DNA of 39,004 nt from Lachnospiraceae bacterium. GTDB taxonomy: Bacteria; Bacillota; Clostridia; Lachnospirales; Lachnospiraceae. Below the pieces are notes generated by a model. It was not told where the DNA came from and searched no databases. It saw only the letters and a program-made list of their open reading frames with translations. Shown piece after piece: positions 32,266 to 39,004 of this stretch. Position 1 is the first letter of the stretch. Every line of letters starts with the position of its first letter. A program made the translations under genes and the position numbers. The DNA lies in contig JAILLW010000137.1 in assembly GCA_024692955.1 (NCBI GenBank), positions 1 through 39,004 on the forward strand, in the 5' to 3' direction.

Positions 32266-32606
32266 CGGCTGGCCATTCGTGAATCCCTAAGCCGACTTTG
32301 GAGCGGGGCGAGCGCCGTGCGCGGTCGGTTTCTTGGCGCAACGCAGTAAGACAGGGTCGGAAGAAGCACACGGATGTGCTTCCGAGCGATCACCGGGCAT
32401 GGATGCCCGTGAGAGCGACCCGTCCGGTTCCGATACCGCGCCGTTGCGCTTAGAAAACGACAGCCCCGACTCCCATGAGGCGGGGGATTCACGAATGCTC
32501 CGCCGCACTCAGATCAATCGGCAGCCCCGACTCCCATGAGGCGGGGGATTCACGAATACCCGCCGGCTACAGGATTCACGAATGCCCGCCGGTTGCAGGA
32601 TTCACG
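32266..32606 (-). repeat. Dispersed palindromic element, copy 3, with partial end units
   Basis: Full copy at 32266-32506 (241 bp), inverted relative to copies 1 and 2, with a 3-nt insertion (AGA) in the GGAAGCACA hairpin. It is followed by a partial unit with the hairpin and end (32507-32566) and two further end fragments, GGATTCACGAATGCCCGCCG at 32572-32591 and GGATTCACG at 32598-32606. It exactly fills the gap between the convergent GNAT and CDF genes; the last end fragments are read as the CDF C-terminus. Confidence 0.88.
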
Positions 32607-33454
32607 TGTACCATGATGTGTTTTGTATCAGGGAATTCTTTTTCGACTTCATCGTGGACGCGCTCCGCGATCTCATGCGCTTCGGAAAGAAGCAGCGTCG
32701 CTTCGCAGGAAATCTCCACATCGATATAGATCTTATTTCCGAACTGCCGCGTATGCAGCATATCCACGCCCAGAACTCCTTCTCTGGAGGCGATAAAGGA
32801 GCGGATCCTGCCCTCTTCCTCTTCGCTCACGGAAGTGTCGAGCATCTTGTCCACGGCATCCTTCAGGATATCGAACGCCACCTTCATAATGCAGAGCGCG
32901 ATCACCACGCTGGCCGCAGGTTCCAGTACCGGAAAGCCAAGCATCGCCCCGCCGATACCGATCAGGGAACCGACCGAGGAAAAAGCGTCCGAACGGTGAT
33001 GCCAGGCATCCGCCATAAACGCGGAGGAATTCAGAAGCTTCGCGTAATGCCGTGTATACCAGAACATCAGCTCCTTTACGACGATGGACAGGATTGCGGC
33101 CGCAAGCGCGATCTTCTTCGGGATCACGAGTTCTTCATAATGGCCGGCGAAGATCTTCAGCAGTCCGCTGTAGCCGACGATCACACTGGTGGCCATCAGG
33201 ATCATGCCGAGAATGAGCGAGGCCAGACACTCGAACCGCTCATGCCCGTAAGGATGCTCTTTATCCGGCACCTTCTGCGAGGCACGCACTCCGATCCAGG
33301 CGATGAAGGTCGCCAGAACATCCGAGAGGGAATGGATCGCGTCCGATACCATGGCTCCCGAGTGTCCCGCAATCCCGGCGATGAATTTAAATCCGCAAAG
33401 CAGGACATTCCCGAAGATCCCCACAAAGGAGACCCGGTTGATCATTTTCTGCAT
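32576..33454 (-). CDS. Cation diffusion facilitator (probable zinc exporter)
   Basis: 292-aa CDF family antiporter that expels divalent metal in exchange for protons. Six TM helices in the first 200 residues with metal-site motifs HSLSD (His41, Asp45) in TM2 and HHRSD (His152, Asp156) in TM5, the HxxxD/HxxxD pattern common in zinc exporters, plus HPYGHERFE between TM2 and TM3; a cytosolic ferredoxin-like C-terminal domain follows. The last eight or so codons and the TGA stop come from a dispersed-element fragment, so the native C-terminus was probably replaced. One nt separates its ATG from the stop of the upstream small gene (TAAGATG). Confidence 0.93.
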   Translation of the reverse strand: MQKMINRVSFVGIFGNVLLCGFKFIAGIAGHSGAMVSDAIHSLSDVLATFIAWIGVRASQKVPDKEHPYGHERFECLASLILGMILMATSVIVGYSGLLKIFAGHYEELVIPKKIALAAAILSIVVKELMFWYTRHYAKLLNSSAFMADAWHHRSDAFSSVGSLIGIGGAMLGFPVLEPAASVVIALCIMKVAFDILKDAVDKMLDTSVSEEEEGRIRSFIASREGVLGVDMLHTRQFGNKIYIDVEISCEATLLLSEAHEIAERVHDEVEKEFPDTKHIMVHVNPATGGHS

Positions 33455-33455
33455 C

Positions 33456-33704
33456 TTATTTCCCCAGAAACGCTTTCATCGGATCGACTCCGCGGGCAAG
33501 TTCAAAGATCCTGTCCCGGTCGCCGTCCGTATATTCACGCAGTTTCCCAAGCTCTTCTTCCGAAAAGCCGCTGTTCTTTATCAGTTCGCACTCCGGGAGC
33601 GCGAACTCGGCCGTCTTTTCCCCGTCCCGGAAAAGCACATACACCGCTTTTTTCTGATCGGTCCGTGTCATGGAAGACACGCTCATCTGAATACCGTCAC
33701 TCAT
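33456..33704 (-). CDS. Small uncharacterised protein upstream of the CDF exporter
   Basis: 82 aa, family unknown to me. Short beta start (KKAVYVLFRDGEKTAEF) and a helical C-terminus ending VDPMKAFLGK. No membrane segment. A distant GGAGAG precedes the ATG; an internal ATG six codons on is an alternative. It abuts the CDF gene, so coexpression is likely and a metal-related role is possible but unsupported. Confidence 0.65.
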   Translation of the reverse strand: MSDGIQMSVSSMTRTDQKKAVYVLFRDGEKTAEFALPECELIKNSGFSEEELGKLREYTDGDRDRIFELARGVDPMKAFLGK

Positions 33705-33831
33705 AGATCATTTCTCTCTCCGAACCGACTGCCTTCAAGGATACAATACACCCAAATCAGTGAAGGATTCAAGAAAATGGGATACGGTCTCTTCGCATCC
33801 TTCCTCCGCCTGTGTCTGCATCGTTTTCATT

Positions 33832-33867
33832 CCAAAATGAACCCGTAACCCCGTCCCCGGGGGTCAT
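33832..33867 (-). repeat. Dispersed GC-rich motif, copy B
   Basis: Minus strand ATGACCCCCGGGGACGGGG and a following GGTTCATTTT, matching copy A at 99-134 with a few mismatches. The TGA within it is the stop codon of the SGNH gene. Downstream to 33737 is an open 31-codon minus frame without a ribosome site, which I do not call a gene. Confidence 0.5.
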
Positions 33868-34883
33868 TTCTTAAGTTCTTTTACATAGTCGGCTATCTCG
33901 TTGAAATTGACCTCCCATGATTCATATGCTGCATCCCCCCGATGATCGGCAAGCTCAAATCTGGACTTGAGTTCACTTCCGAGATATCTGGTAAACTTAC
34001 CGGCTCCGGAATAATTCAGGTGGGAATTGTCCATGAAATCCTTATCAAAATCGAGCCCGATCCTGTCATAGTCATAGTTGGTACTGTTAAAATCGATCCG
34101 GTTCATCTGTGCGATTTCCTTAACTCTGTTGTATATGGCCTCCTGATCGTCATTTGTAATGTATGGCGTCACGATAAGAAAAAGTTCAATATCGTGTTCC
34201 TTCGTGTAGTCGATGATCTTCTGAAGATATATTTCAGACTTGATCGAAAGCATGCCGCTTGCCTGCTGTGTTATAACAGGCTTCGTCTGGGGCACAGCCT
34301 TGACTACGGGTTTGTATCCCTTAAAATTCACCAGTTCGGTATGGCTTCTGAACGGATAAAGAAAATCCTCCGCGGTAAGTTCATTAAGCCTTCCATGATA
34401 AACCGCAAAGCTCGGAAAAAAATCCTTTATCCTGTTTCTCTCAATGCTGACATCGAGCATCTCCAGCTTATTGAGCGAAAACCTCATACCGAGAACATTC
34501 GGAAGCAGCCACTCATACTGATAATCCTCGGTCCTCAGTGCAGGCGAATAAAGATCAAGGACTACCACCTTTGGCGTCTGGTATTTACAGAATTCGCGAA
34601 GATAATAGTAGGTGATCCAGAGCGGCTGTTCCGCAGCGCTGTAATCAAAAGAAGAAATTCCGTAATCTTTCCACAGAATTCCTGTGTCTATGTCATAATG
34701 TATATGACTGGACCCCATCATAACAACATCCACTGTATTCTTTGGCTGATAATACATGGCCTTGGCCTGCTCTATCCCGTCATCATTCTTGATGCACATT
34801 ACTCCATTCCAGTACCAGAGTGAAATAACAGTCAGCAGGACAAACAGGACCCTTAATAAGTGTTGACGGATGACCCTTAACAT
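33864..34883 (-). CDS. Membrane-anchored SGNH-like acyltransferase partner
   Basis: 339 aa. N-terminal TM helix (about 8-28), then an extracellular domain with SGNH-type features: VVMMGSSHIHYDI (nucleophile Ser region, near residue 60) and DNSHLNYSGAGKF (C-terminal Asp/Ser-x-His block). Such proteins work beside MBOAT transferases in AlgI/AlgX-, DltB/DltD- and PatA/PatB-like systems that O-acylate exported polymers. I use the ATG at 34883, 6 nt after GGAGG; a TTG six codons upstream exists. It lies 14 nt after the MBOAT gene. Base composition here is visibly more AT-rich than the surrounding genes, suggesting acquisition. Confidence 0.8.
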   Translation of the reverse strand: MLRVIRQHLLRVLFVLLTVISLWYWNGVMCIKNDDGIEQAKAMYYQPKNTVDVVMMGSSHIHYDIDTGILWKDYGISSFDYSAAEQPLWITYYYLREFCKYQTPKVVVLDLYSPALRTEDYQYEWLLPNVLGMRFSLNKLEMLDVSIERNRIKDFFPSFAVYHGRLNELTAEDFLYPFRSHTELVNFKGYKPVVKAVPQTKPVITQQASGMLSIKSEIYLQKIIDYTKEHDIELFLIVTPYITNDDQEAIYNRVKEIAQMNRIDFNSTNYDYDRIGLDFDKDFMDNSHLNYSGAGKFTRYLGSELKSRFELADHRGDAAYESWEVNFNEIADYVKELKK

Positions 34884-34897
34884 ATATCCCTCCGCAG

Positions 34898-36334
34898 TCA
34901 AAACCGCATATACATAAAGTTTGCCTGATCATAAGCAGGACCATAGATGCCGGGGATCAAAACAGCCATAATGAGCAGGTACTCGATCGTATATCTTGCC
35001 CAGGCCGGCAATGTGCAGAGTGCCCTCCCGACAGGCATACCTTTTTTAAGCATGAGAAGATCAAACATGACAACAGCCGCCACAGCAGCGGGAAGTACAA
35101 TGTCTGCTTTGGAAAAACCGAGCAGACCTGCCTGAGTCAGCAAAGATCCCTCACCCGCATTCAGAAAGATCATGTTTCCGACATACTTCAGAGCCGTTGT
35201 CAGATTTTCGGCGCCAAAGAATATCCATCCAAAAGCGGCGCAAAAAAACGTAATGACGCAGGTCGGGCGGGCGATGGCATTCCGGCCTTTCTTCCGGTCA
35301 AAAGATCGTTTTCCCGAAATGGCAACACTGCAGACGGCAAAAATCCCGTGAAGCGCACCCCATACAAGGAAATTCAGTCCCATCCCATGCCACAAACCGC
35401 AGATCAAAAAGACAGCCATTAGATTCATATACCTTCTGAAAGTCCCCTTACGGCTTCCCCCCAGAGGAATATAGATATAGTTTTTCAGCCACCCGGAAAG
35501 TGAAGCATGCCACCTTTGCCAAAAAACGCTCATGTTATCAGCGAAATAGGGAGCAAAGAAATTTTCGGTCAGGGTGATCCCAAACAGATTTGATATACCC
35601 ACCGCAATGGAACTGTACCCCGCAAAATCACAATATATCTGGATCGTATACATAAGCATCCCGGCAAAAAGCCATAAAGAGCCGTATTCGTCAGGAGACG
35701 CAAGCAGCCTTGAAGTATAAATCGCCAGTCTGTCTGCCACCACAACCTTCATGAATAATCCGTATAATATCGTGGGAAACGCGATCGAAAGCTTGTTATC
35801 ATCTTTCAGATAAACTTTGTCAAGGCTCTTTACACGGGCCAGGAAGACTTCCGGTGCCTCTATGGGTCCACTGATGAACTTGGGAAAATAGCACATATAA
35901 AGAGCCAGAAACAGGATATTCTTTTCCGCCCTCAGTTTGCCCTTAAGTATATCCGCCAGATATGCTATTGCCTGAAATACATAGTATGAAAAGCCGATCG
36001 GAAGGATCAGCCCGGAAAAAATGCCGTCAGGAAGGTTCCACCCGGCCGCTGTCTTAAGAACAAGGAGTGAACCGGCACAGCAGATGATCCCTGTCCATGC
36101 CACTGTATGGGCGGTTTTATCATAGCCTCTGTCCAGATAAAAGCCTTCCGCAAGTCCGAAAAGGTAGACAGCCGCAGTGACAATAATAACCCATATGCAG
36201 GATCGTATATCAAGAAAACCTATGAAAACAATGCTTGAAAGAAGAAGAAAATACGCTCTGGCCCGCCTGCGCAACAGGTAAAACCCGGCAAAAACCAGAC
36301 CGACAAATAATAAAGAACCCAGTGAAAAAGACAT
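34898..36334 (-). CDS. MBOAT family O-acyltransferase
   Basis: 478-aa polytopic membrane protein with about 11 helices. MBOAT core: YFPKFISGPIEAPEVF, NFFAPYFADNMSVFWQRWHA, and the active-site His in CGLWHGMGLNFLVWGALHG. It moves an acyl group across the membrane for transfer to cell-surface glycan or teichoic polymer, with the SGNH-like protein as the likely second-step enzyme. The ATG at 36334 follows GGAGG; an open frame upstream to 36550 crosses the promoter and is not used. More AT-rich than neighbours. Acceptor polymer unknown. Confidence 0.9.
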   Translation of the reverse strand: MSFSLGSLLFVGLVFAGFYLLRRRARAYFLLLSSIVFIGFLDIRSCIWVIIVTAAVYLFGLAEGFYLDRGYDKTAHTVAWTGIICCAGSLLVLKTAAGWNLPDGIFSGLILPIGFSYYVFQAIAYLADILKGKLRAEKNILFLALYMCYFPKFISGPIEAPEVFLARVKSLDKVYLKDDNKLSIAFPTILYGLFMKVVVADRLAIYTSRLLASPDEYGSLWLFAGMLMYTIQIYCDFAGYSSIAVGISNLFGITLTENFFAPYFADNMSVFWQRWHASLSGWLKNYIYIPLGGSRKGTFRRYMNLMAVFLICGLWHGMGLNFLVWGALHGIFAVCSVAISGKRSFDRKKGRNAIARPTCVITFFCAAFGWIFFGAENLTTALKYVGNMIFLNAGEGSLLTQAGLLGFSKADIVLPAAVAAVVMFDLLMLKKGMPVGRALCTLPAWARYTIEYLLIMAVLIPGIYGPAYDQANFMYMRF

Positions 36335-36390
36335 TATCCCTCCATATAACCACAGATCCCCCCCTGCTTTACAGAAAACGTCTTTATCCC

Positions 36391-36419
36391 ATTCTAACAA
36401 GTAACGCCCGGTTCGACAA
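36391..36419 (-). promoter_or_regulatory. Promoter of the MBOAT-SGNH operon
   Basis: Minus strand: -35 TTGTCG, 17-nt spacer, -10 TAGAAT with extended TGT upstream; leader about 50 nt. Confidence 0.7.
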
Positions 36420-36505
36420 TACCCTGACCCGGATACTTTATTTCCCCGGAACTGCCACGGAACTGATGCGTTCCCGGCCGGGGTGCGCGACCCAATCAAG
36501 AAGGA

Positions 36506-36533
36506 CTGCCGTACCGATTGCCCGGTACGGCAG
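36506..36533 (-). terminator. Terminator of the Ala-rich secreted protein gene
   Basis: Perfect 11-bp stem CTGCCGTACCG / CGGTACGGCAG with a 6-nt loop; on the minus strand followed by TCCTTCTTGATT. It lies about 75 nt past the gene's stop. Confidence 0.7.
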
Positions 36534-36607
36534 CCCCAAAAGTTCCTCATGAGAATGTGATATGCCCGGACTCCGCATCCGGCCCGAAGTCAGTATCTGT
36601 CAGGAAG

Positions 36608-37375
36608 TCAGCGGAATCCCACGTATACGTTCCGGCCGTCCGGAAGCGTATAGGCATAGACATTTCCCTGTAGCATCGTTCCCGCGAATGCCGGATTGTA
36701 AGTGCATCCGGGAACGCTCGGTACAACTCCGTTGGGGAGCTTCGCCGCGTCCTCGAATTTCGTCCTTGTTACATTGATGATACCCTTCGTGGTGTCGCTG
36801 AGTTCGTTCCTTTCCTTATCGTTTTTGACGGCATTGGAAAGATCCGCCCATCCGCCGTATCCGTAGATTCCGGTCCTTTCGATGGCCCAGTAATCCCAGA
36901 TCGTATTGCATGAATTAAGAAGAAGGATCACCGTATTATACTGTGCGGAATGGCCGTTTGACATGGCGGCCGCCGCTGTCTTCGCCGCCGCGATCTTATC
37001 TGCGGGAGTTGCCGCCTGCGCGATCGCCGCTGCCCCGGGAGCTGCTGACTGTACGGCTGTCGCTGCCGCAGGTGCCGCTGCCTTGGCCGCCGCAGCTGCC
37101 TGTGCGGCCGCAGCCTGTGCGTTTGCCGCCGGGGTGGCCGTCGCATTTTTCGCAAACTCCGCTTTTGCCGCCTCGAGGCACTGGGTCGCAAAAGCGATCT
37201 GCTCCGCGGATGCGCCCTGCGCCTTCAGCGCGGAAAGATACAGGGTCAGATCCTCGACCTGCTTTTCCTCCGCAGACTTTTCCTTCGTCTCCGCGGCGTA
37301 GGAGAATACCGCCATCGACAAAACCGTTACCATCGCCGCCAGAACCACGATCCCTTTGAAAATCCTGCTTTTCAT
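36608..37375 (-). CDS. Secreted protein with Ala-rich linker
   Basis: 255 aa, family unknown. Signal peptide (cleavage likely after FSYAA, about residue 28); a short helical region to about 75; a low-complexity Ala/Pro-rich stretch (about 78-150; a run such as AAAAQAAAAAKAAAPAAA) that probably forms a flexible or helical spacer; then a compact C-terminal domain with Trp, Tyr and Gly (TIWDYWAIERTGIYGYGGWA) and a terminal strand pair TLPDGRNVYVGF. AAGGAG precedes the ATG. No enzyme motif. The high-GC Ala run produces open frames on the other strand that I treat as shadows. Single-gene transcript with promoter and terminator. Confidence 0.82.
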   Translation of the reverse strand: MKSRIFKGIVVLAAMVTVLSMAVFSYAAETKEKSAEEKQVEDLTLYLSALKAQGASAEQIAFATQCLEAAKAEFAKNATATPAANAQAAAAQAAAAAKAAAPAAATAVQSAAPGAAAIAQAATPADKIAAAKTAAAAMSNGHSAQYNTVILLLNSCNTIWDYWAIERTGIYGYGGWADLSNAVKNDKERNELSDTTKGIINVTRTKFEDAAKLPNGVVPSVPGCTYNPAFAGTMLQGNVYAYTLPDGRNVYVGFR

Positions 37376-37438
37376 AGTTTCGCTCCTTTTTCTTTTCGAT
37401 CAGACTGTTTTCTTCCGGCCGTAAAGGCCTGCATCCCC

Positions 37439-37467
37439 ATTCTATTCCTTATGCGCTGAAAAAGCAA
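37439..37467 (-). promoter_or_regulatory. Promoter of the Ala-rich secreted protein gene
   Basis: Minus strand: -35 TTGCTT, 17-nt spacer, -10 TAGAAT. The -35 lies in the loop of the palindrome at 37453-37480. Confidence 0.55.
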
Positions 37468-37480
37468 AGATTTTCAGCGC
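37453..37480. promoter_or_regulatory. Large palindrome over a -35 box, candidate operator
   Basis: GCGCTGAAAA and TTTTCAGCGC form a perfect 10-bp inverted repeat separated by 8 nt. There is no T-tract on either side, so it is not a typical terminator. It overlaps the -35 region of the promoter for the secreted protein gene, which favours an operator role. Confidence 0.5.
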
Positions 37481-37535
37481 CCGAAGCTCCCGGGATGCAT
37501 TATCGCAGGCAATGATACAATATTTGAGATTCCTA

Positions 37536-37564
37536 TTGACAGCGGGTACAGGATATTGTATTGT
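37536..37564 (+). promoter_or_regulatory. metK promoter
   Basis: Plus strand: perfect -35 TTGACA, 17-nt spacer, -10 TATTGT. Transcription should start about 30 nt before the SAM riboswitch. Confidence 0.85.
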
Positions 37565-37602
37565 TTAAGTCGATATGACATAGGAAACTTCATATTGTTA
37601 CT

Positions 37603-37711
37603 CTCTTATTCAGAGTGGCGGAGGTACATAGGACCTGTGAAACCACGGCAACCCCTGAAATACGGAAGGTGCCAACCTGAGCAAGAAGCGAATGCTTTTG
37701 AACAATAAGAG
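37603..37711 (+). ncRNA. SAM-I (S-box) riboswitch
   Basis: Closing stem P1 CTCTTATT / AATAAGAG pairs perfectly. Between them are the S-box conserved elements CAGAGTGGCGGAGG, GAAACCACGGCAACC, and GGTGCCAACCTGA, in the right order and spacing. It binds SAM and, through the terminator at 37735-37759, should switch metK off when SAM is plentiful. Confidence 0.95.
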
Positions 37712-37734
37712 GACGAATATCGATTATCGTGACG

Positions 37735-37759
37735 ATCCGCTTATTCAGGCGGATTTTTT
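37735..37759 (+). terminator. Riboswitch-controlled terminator before metK
   Basis: Stem ATCCGC / GCGGAT with 8-nt loop, followed by TTTTT. The CTTATT at 37740-37745 is complementary to AATAAG of P1 (37704-37709), giving the competing antiterminator when SAM is absent. Confidence 0.85.
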
Positions 37760-37784
37760 CATTACCACAATAAGGAGGAAAAAC

Positions 37785-38966
37785 ATGGAAAAAAGACTTT
37801 TCACTTCCGAATCGGTAACGGAAGGACATCCCGACAAAGTATGTGACGCGATCTCGGATGCGATCCTGGACGAATGCATGGCGGCGGATCCCATGAGCCG
37901 CGTAGCCTGCGAAACGGCCTGCTGCACGGGCTTCGTTCTGGTAACGGGCGAGATCACCACCAACGCCTATGTTGACATTCAGAAGACCGTACGCGACACG
38001 GTCAGAGAAATCGGCTATACCAAATCCGAATACGGCTTTGACGCCAACACCTGCGCGGTGCTGGTGGCCATCGACGAGCAGTCTTCCGATATCGCGATGG
38101 GCGTGGATAAAGCGCTGGAAGCAAGAGAGGGCTCTCTCACGGATGATCTCGACACGGGCGCCGGCGATCAGGGTATGATGTTCGGCTACGCGACGAACGA
38201 GACCGACGAGTATATGCCCTATCCGATCTGGCTTGCCCACAGGCTGACCAAGCAGCTGACCAAAGTCCGCAAGGACGGCACGCTTCCCTATCTTCGTCCC
38301 GACGGCAAATCCCAGGTTTCCGTCGAATATGACGAGAACGGAAAGCCGGTAAGGCTTGAGGCCGTGGTCCTTTCCACGCAGCATGACGAAGACGTAACGC
38401 AGGAAAAGATCCATGAGGACATTAAGAAGTACGTATTCGATCCCGTGATCCCGAAGGAGCTTCTCGATGAGAATACGAAGTATTTCATCAATCCCACCGG
38501 CCGTTTCGTGATCGGCGGGCCTCACGGCGATGCGGGGCTTACCGGCCGCAAGATCATCGTTGACACCTACGGCGGCTATGCCCGTCACGGCGGCGGTGCC
38601 TTCTCCGGCAAGGACTGCACGAAGGTGGACCGTTCCGCTGCCTACGCCGCAAGATATGTTGCCAAGAATATCGTAGCGGCAGGTCTTGCCGAAAAGTGCG
38701 AGATCCAGCTTTCCTATGCGATCGGTGTGGCTCAGCCCACCTCGATCATGGTCGATACCTTCGGCACCGGAAAGATCTCCGATGAGAAGCTGGTTTCGGT
38801 GATCCGCGAAAACTTCGATCTTCGTCCGGCAGGCATCATCCGGATGCTCGACCTTCGCCGTCCGATCTACAAGCAGACCGCGGCATACGGACACTTCGGA
38901 AGAAACGACCTCGATCTTCCGTGGGAAAAGACCGACAAGGCGGAAGCACTGAAGAAGTACCTCTGA
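37785..38966 (+). CDS. metK: S-adenosylmethionine synthetase (methionine adenosyltransferase)
   Basis: Makes SAM from methionine and ATP, releasing phosphate and pyrophosphate. 393 aa, normal length. Motifs: [13 protein letters not shown] (catalytic His in EGHPDK), [32 protein letters not shown] and [20 protein letters not shown], all of the ATP/methionine site. I start at the ATG at 37785 after AAGGAGG; an in-frame ATG at 37692 lies inside the riboswitch and is not used. Control by the upstream SAM-I riboswitch is direct. Nothing downstream is visible before the window ends. Confidence 0.98.
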   Translation: MEKRLFTSESVTEGHPDKVCDAISDAILDECMAADPMSRVACETACCTGFVLVTGEITTNAYVDIQKTVRDTVREIGYTKSEYGFDANTCAVLVAIDEQSSDIAMGVDKALEAREGSLTDDLDTGAGDQGMMFGYATNETDEYMPYPIWLAHRLTKQLTKVRKDGTLPYLRPDGKSQVSVEYDENGKPVRLEAVVLSTQHDEDVTQEKIHEDIKKYVFDPVIPKELLDENTKYFINPTGRFVIGGPHGDAGLTGRKIIVDTYGGYARHGGGAFSGKDCTKVDRSAAYAARYVAKNIVAAGLAEKCEIQLSYAIGVAQPTSIMVDTFGTGKISDEKLVSVIRENFDLRPAGIIRMLDLRRPIYKQTAAYGHFGRNDLDLPWEKTDKAEALKKYL

Positions 38967-38983
38967 TCCGATGAATACGGATC
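38965..38983 (+). other. Small hairpin after metK
   Basis: GATCCG / CGGATC with a 7-nt loop starts at the metK stop. There is no T-tract within the window; the terminator, if any, may lie further on. Confidence 0.25.
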
Positions 38984-39004
38984 ATCATCATAGCGAACGC
39001 CCCT

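Noticed and set aside
33737-33835. 31-codon minus-strand frame (MKTMQTQAEEGCEE...)
   Set aside because: No Shine-Dalgarno and no recognisable family; could be remnant DNA next to the GC-rich motif.
36906-37301. Ala-rich frame on the plus strand
   Set aside because: Complement of the Ala-rich linker of the secreted protein (GCC/GGC runs read Ala on either strand).
37590-38894. 434-codon minus-strand frame opposite metK
   Set aside because: Covers the SAM riboswitch and metK in antisense; no family features, and metK is unequivocal.
1-39004. CRISPR array, tRNA, rRNA, prophage or transposase genes
   Set aside because: No regularly spaced direct repeats, no tRNA/rRNA signatures and no integrase, terminase or transposase motifs seen on either strand.

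Overview
The window looks like the chromosome of a fairly GC-rich member of the Lachnospiraceae or a close clostridial relative. The grounds are: strong AGGAGG-type ribosome binding sites; vegetative promoters, many with an extended -10 (TGn); an S-box SAM riboswitch in front of metK; an ECF-type vitamin S component; and a four-gene cluster whose two largest products I recall as DUF5717 and DUF5716, families I associate with Lachnospiraceae. The family names come from reading the translations; no search was run. I see no rRNA, tRNA, CRISPR array, transposase or phage module.

Layout. 225-4720 (minus): a cobalamin-type riboswitch leads DUF4430 protein, ECF S component, a degenerate M14 carboxypeptidase, apt and a purine permease. 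4737-5609 (minus): purC. 5976-8289 (minus): amino-acid ABC importer. 8410-15309 (minus): four-gene DUF5717/DUF5716 system (beta-domain/TPR-like giant, Hsp70-like protein, helical-repeat adaptor, coiled-coil membrane protein). Divergent from it, 15394-19324 (plus): PHP phosphoesterase, PrsA-like foldase lipoprotein, HtpG. 19350-26298 (minus): giant hybrid histidine kinase, REC-GGDEF protein, class II aldolase, NHL-like lipoprotein. 26396-27532 (plus): mtnA. 27940-30594 (minus): CstA transporter with two unknown small proteins upstream. 30901-31422 (minus): cyclophilin; 31486-32265 (plus): GNAT acetyltransferase. 32576-33704 (minus): CDF metal exporter and a small protein. 33864-36334 (minus): SGNH/MBOAT acylation pair. 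36608-37375 (minus): Ala-rich secreted protein. 37603-38966 (plus): SAM riboswitch and metK.

Themes. The metabolic genes cluster around S-adenosylmethionine and adenine: metK makes SAM; mtnA plus a FucA-like aldolase could form a DHAP shunt for SAM-derived 5-deoxypentoses; apt recycles adenine; purC serves de novo purine synthesis. The DUF5716/5717 operon lies back to back with folding factors (PrsA-like, HtpG), and the Hsp70-like fold of DUF5716 makes a membrane-linked chaperone or scaffold machine a reasonable but untested idea.

The most unusual signals are: (1) the uncharacterised four-gene DUF5717/5716 system; (2) at least four genes whose -10 box ends 6-7 nt before the ATG, implying leaderless mRNAs; (3) an M14 peptidase homologue in the cobalamin-controlled operon that has lost zinc-ligand and catalytic residues; (4) a roughly 240-bp palindrome-rich dispersed element with inverted terminal repeats, in three near-complete copies plus debris, sitting at gene 3' ends and in one case supplying a stop codon; (5) a histidine kinase with two Cache-type sensor halves and a dead first HisKA; (6) a possible small RNA at 30772-30875.
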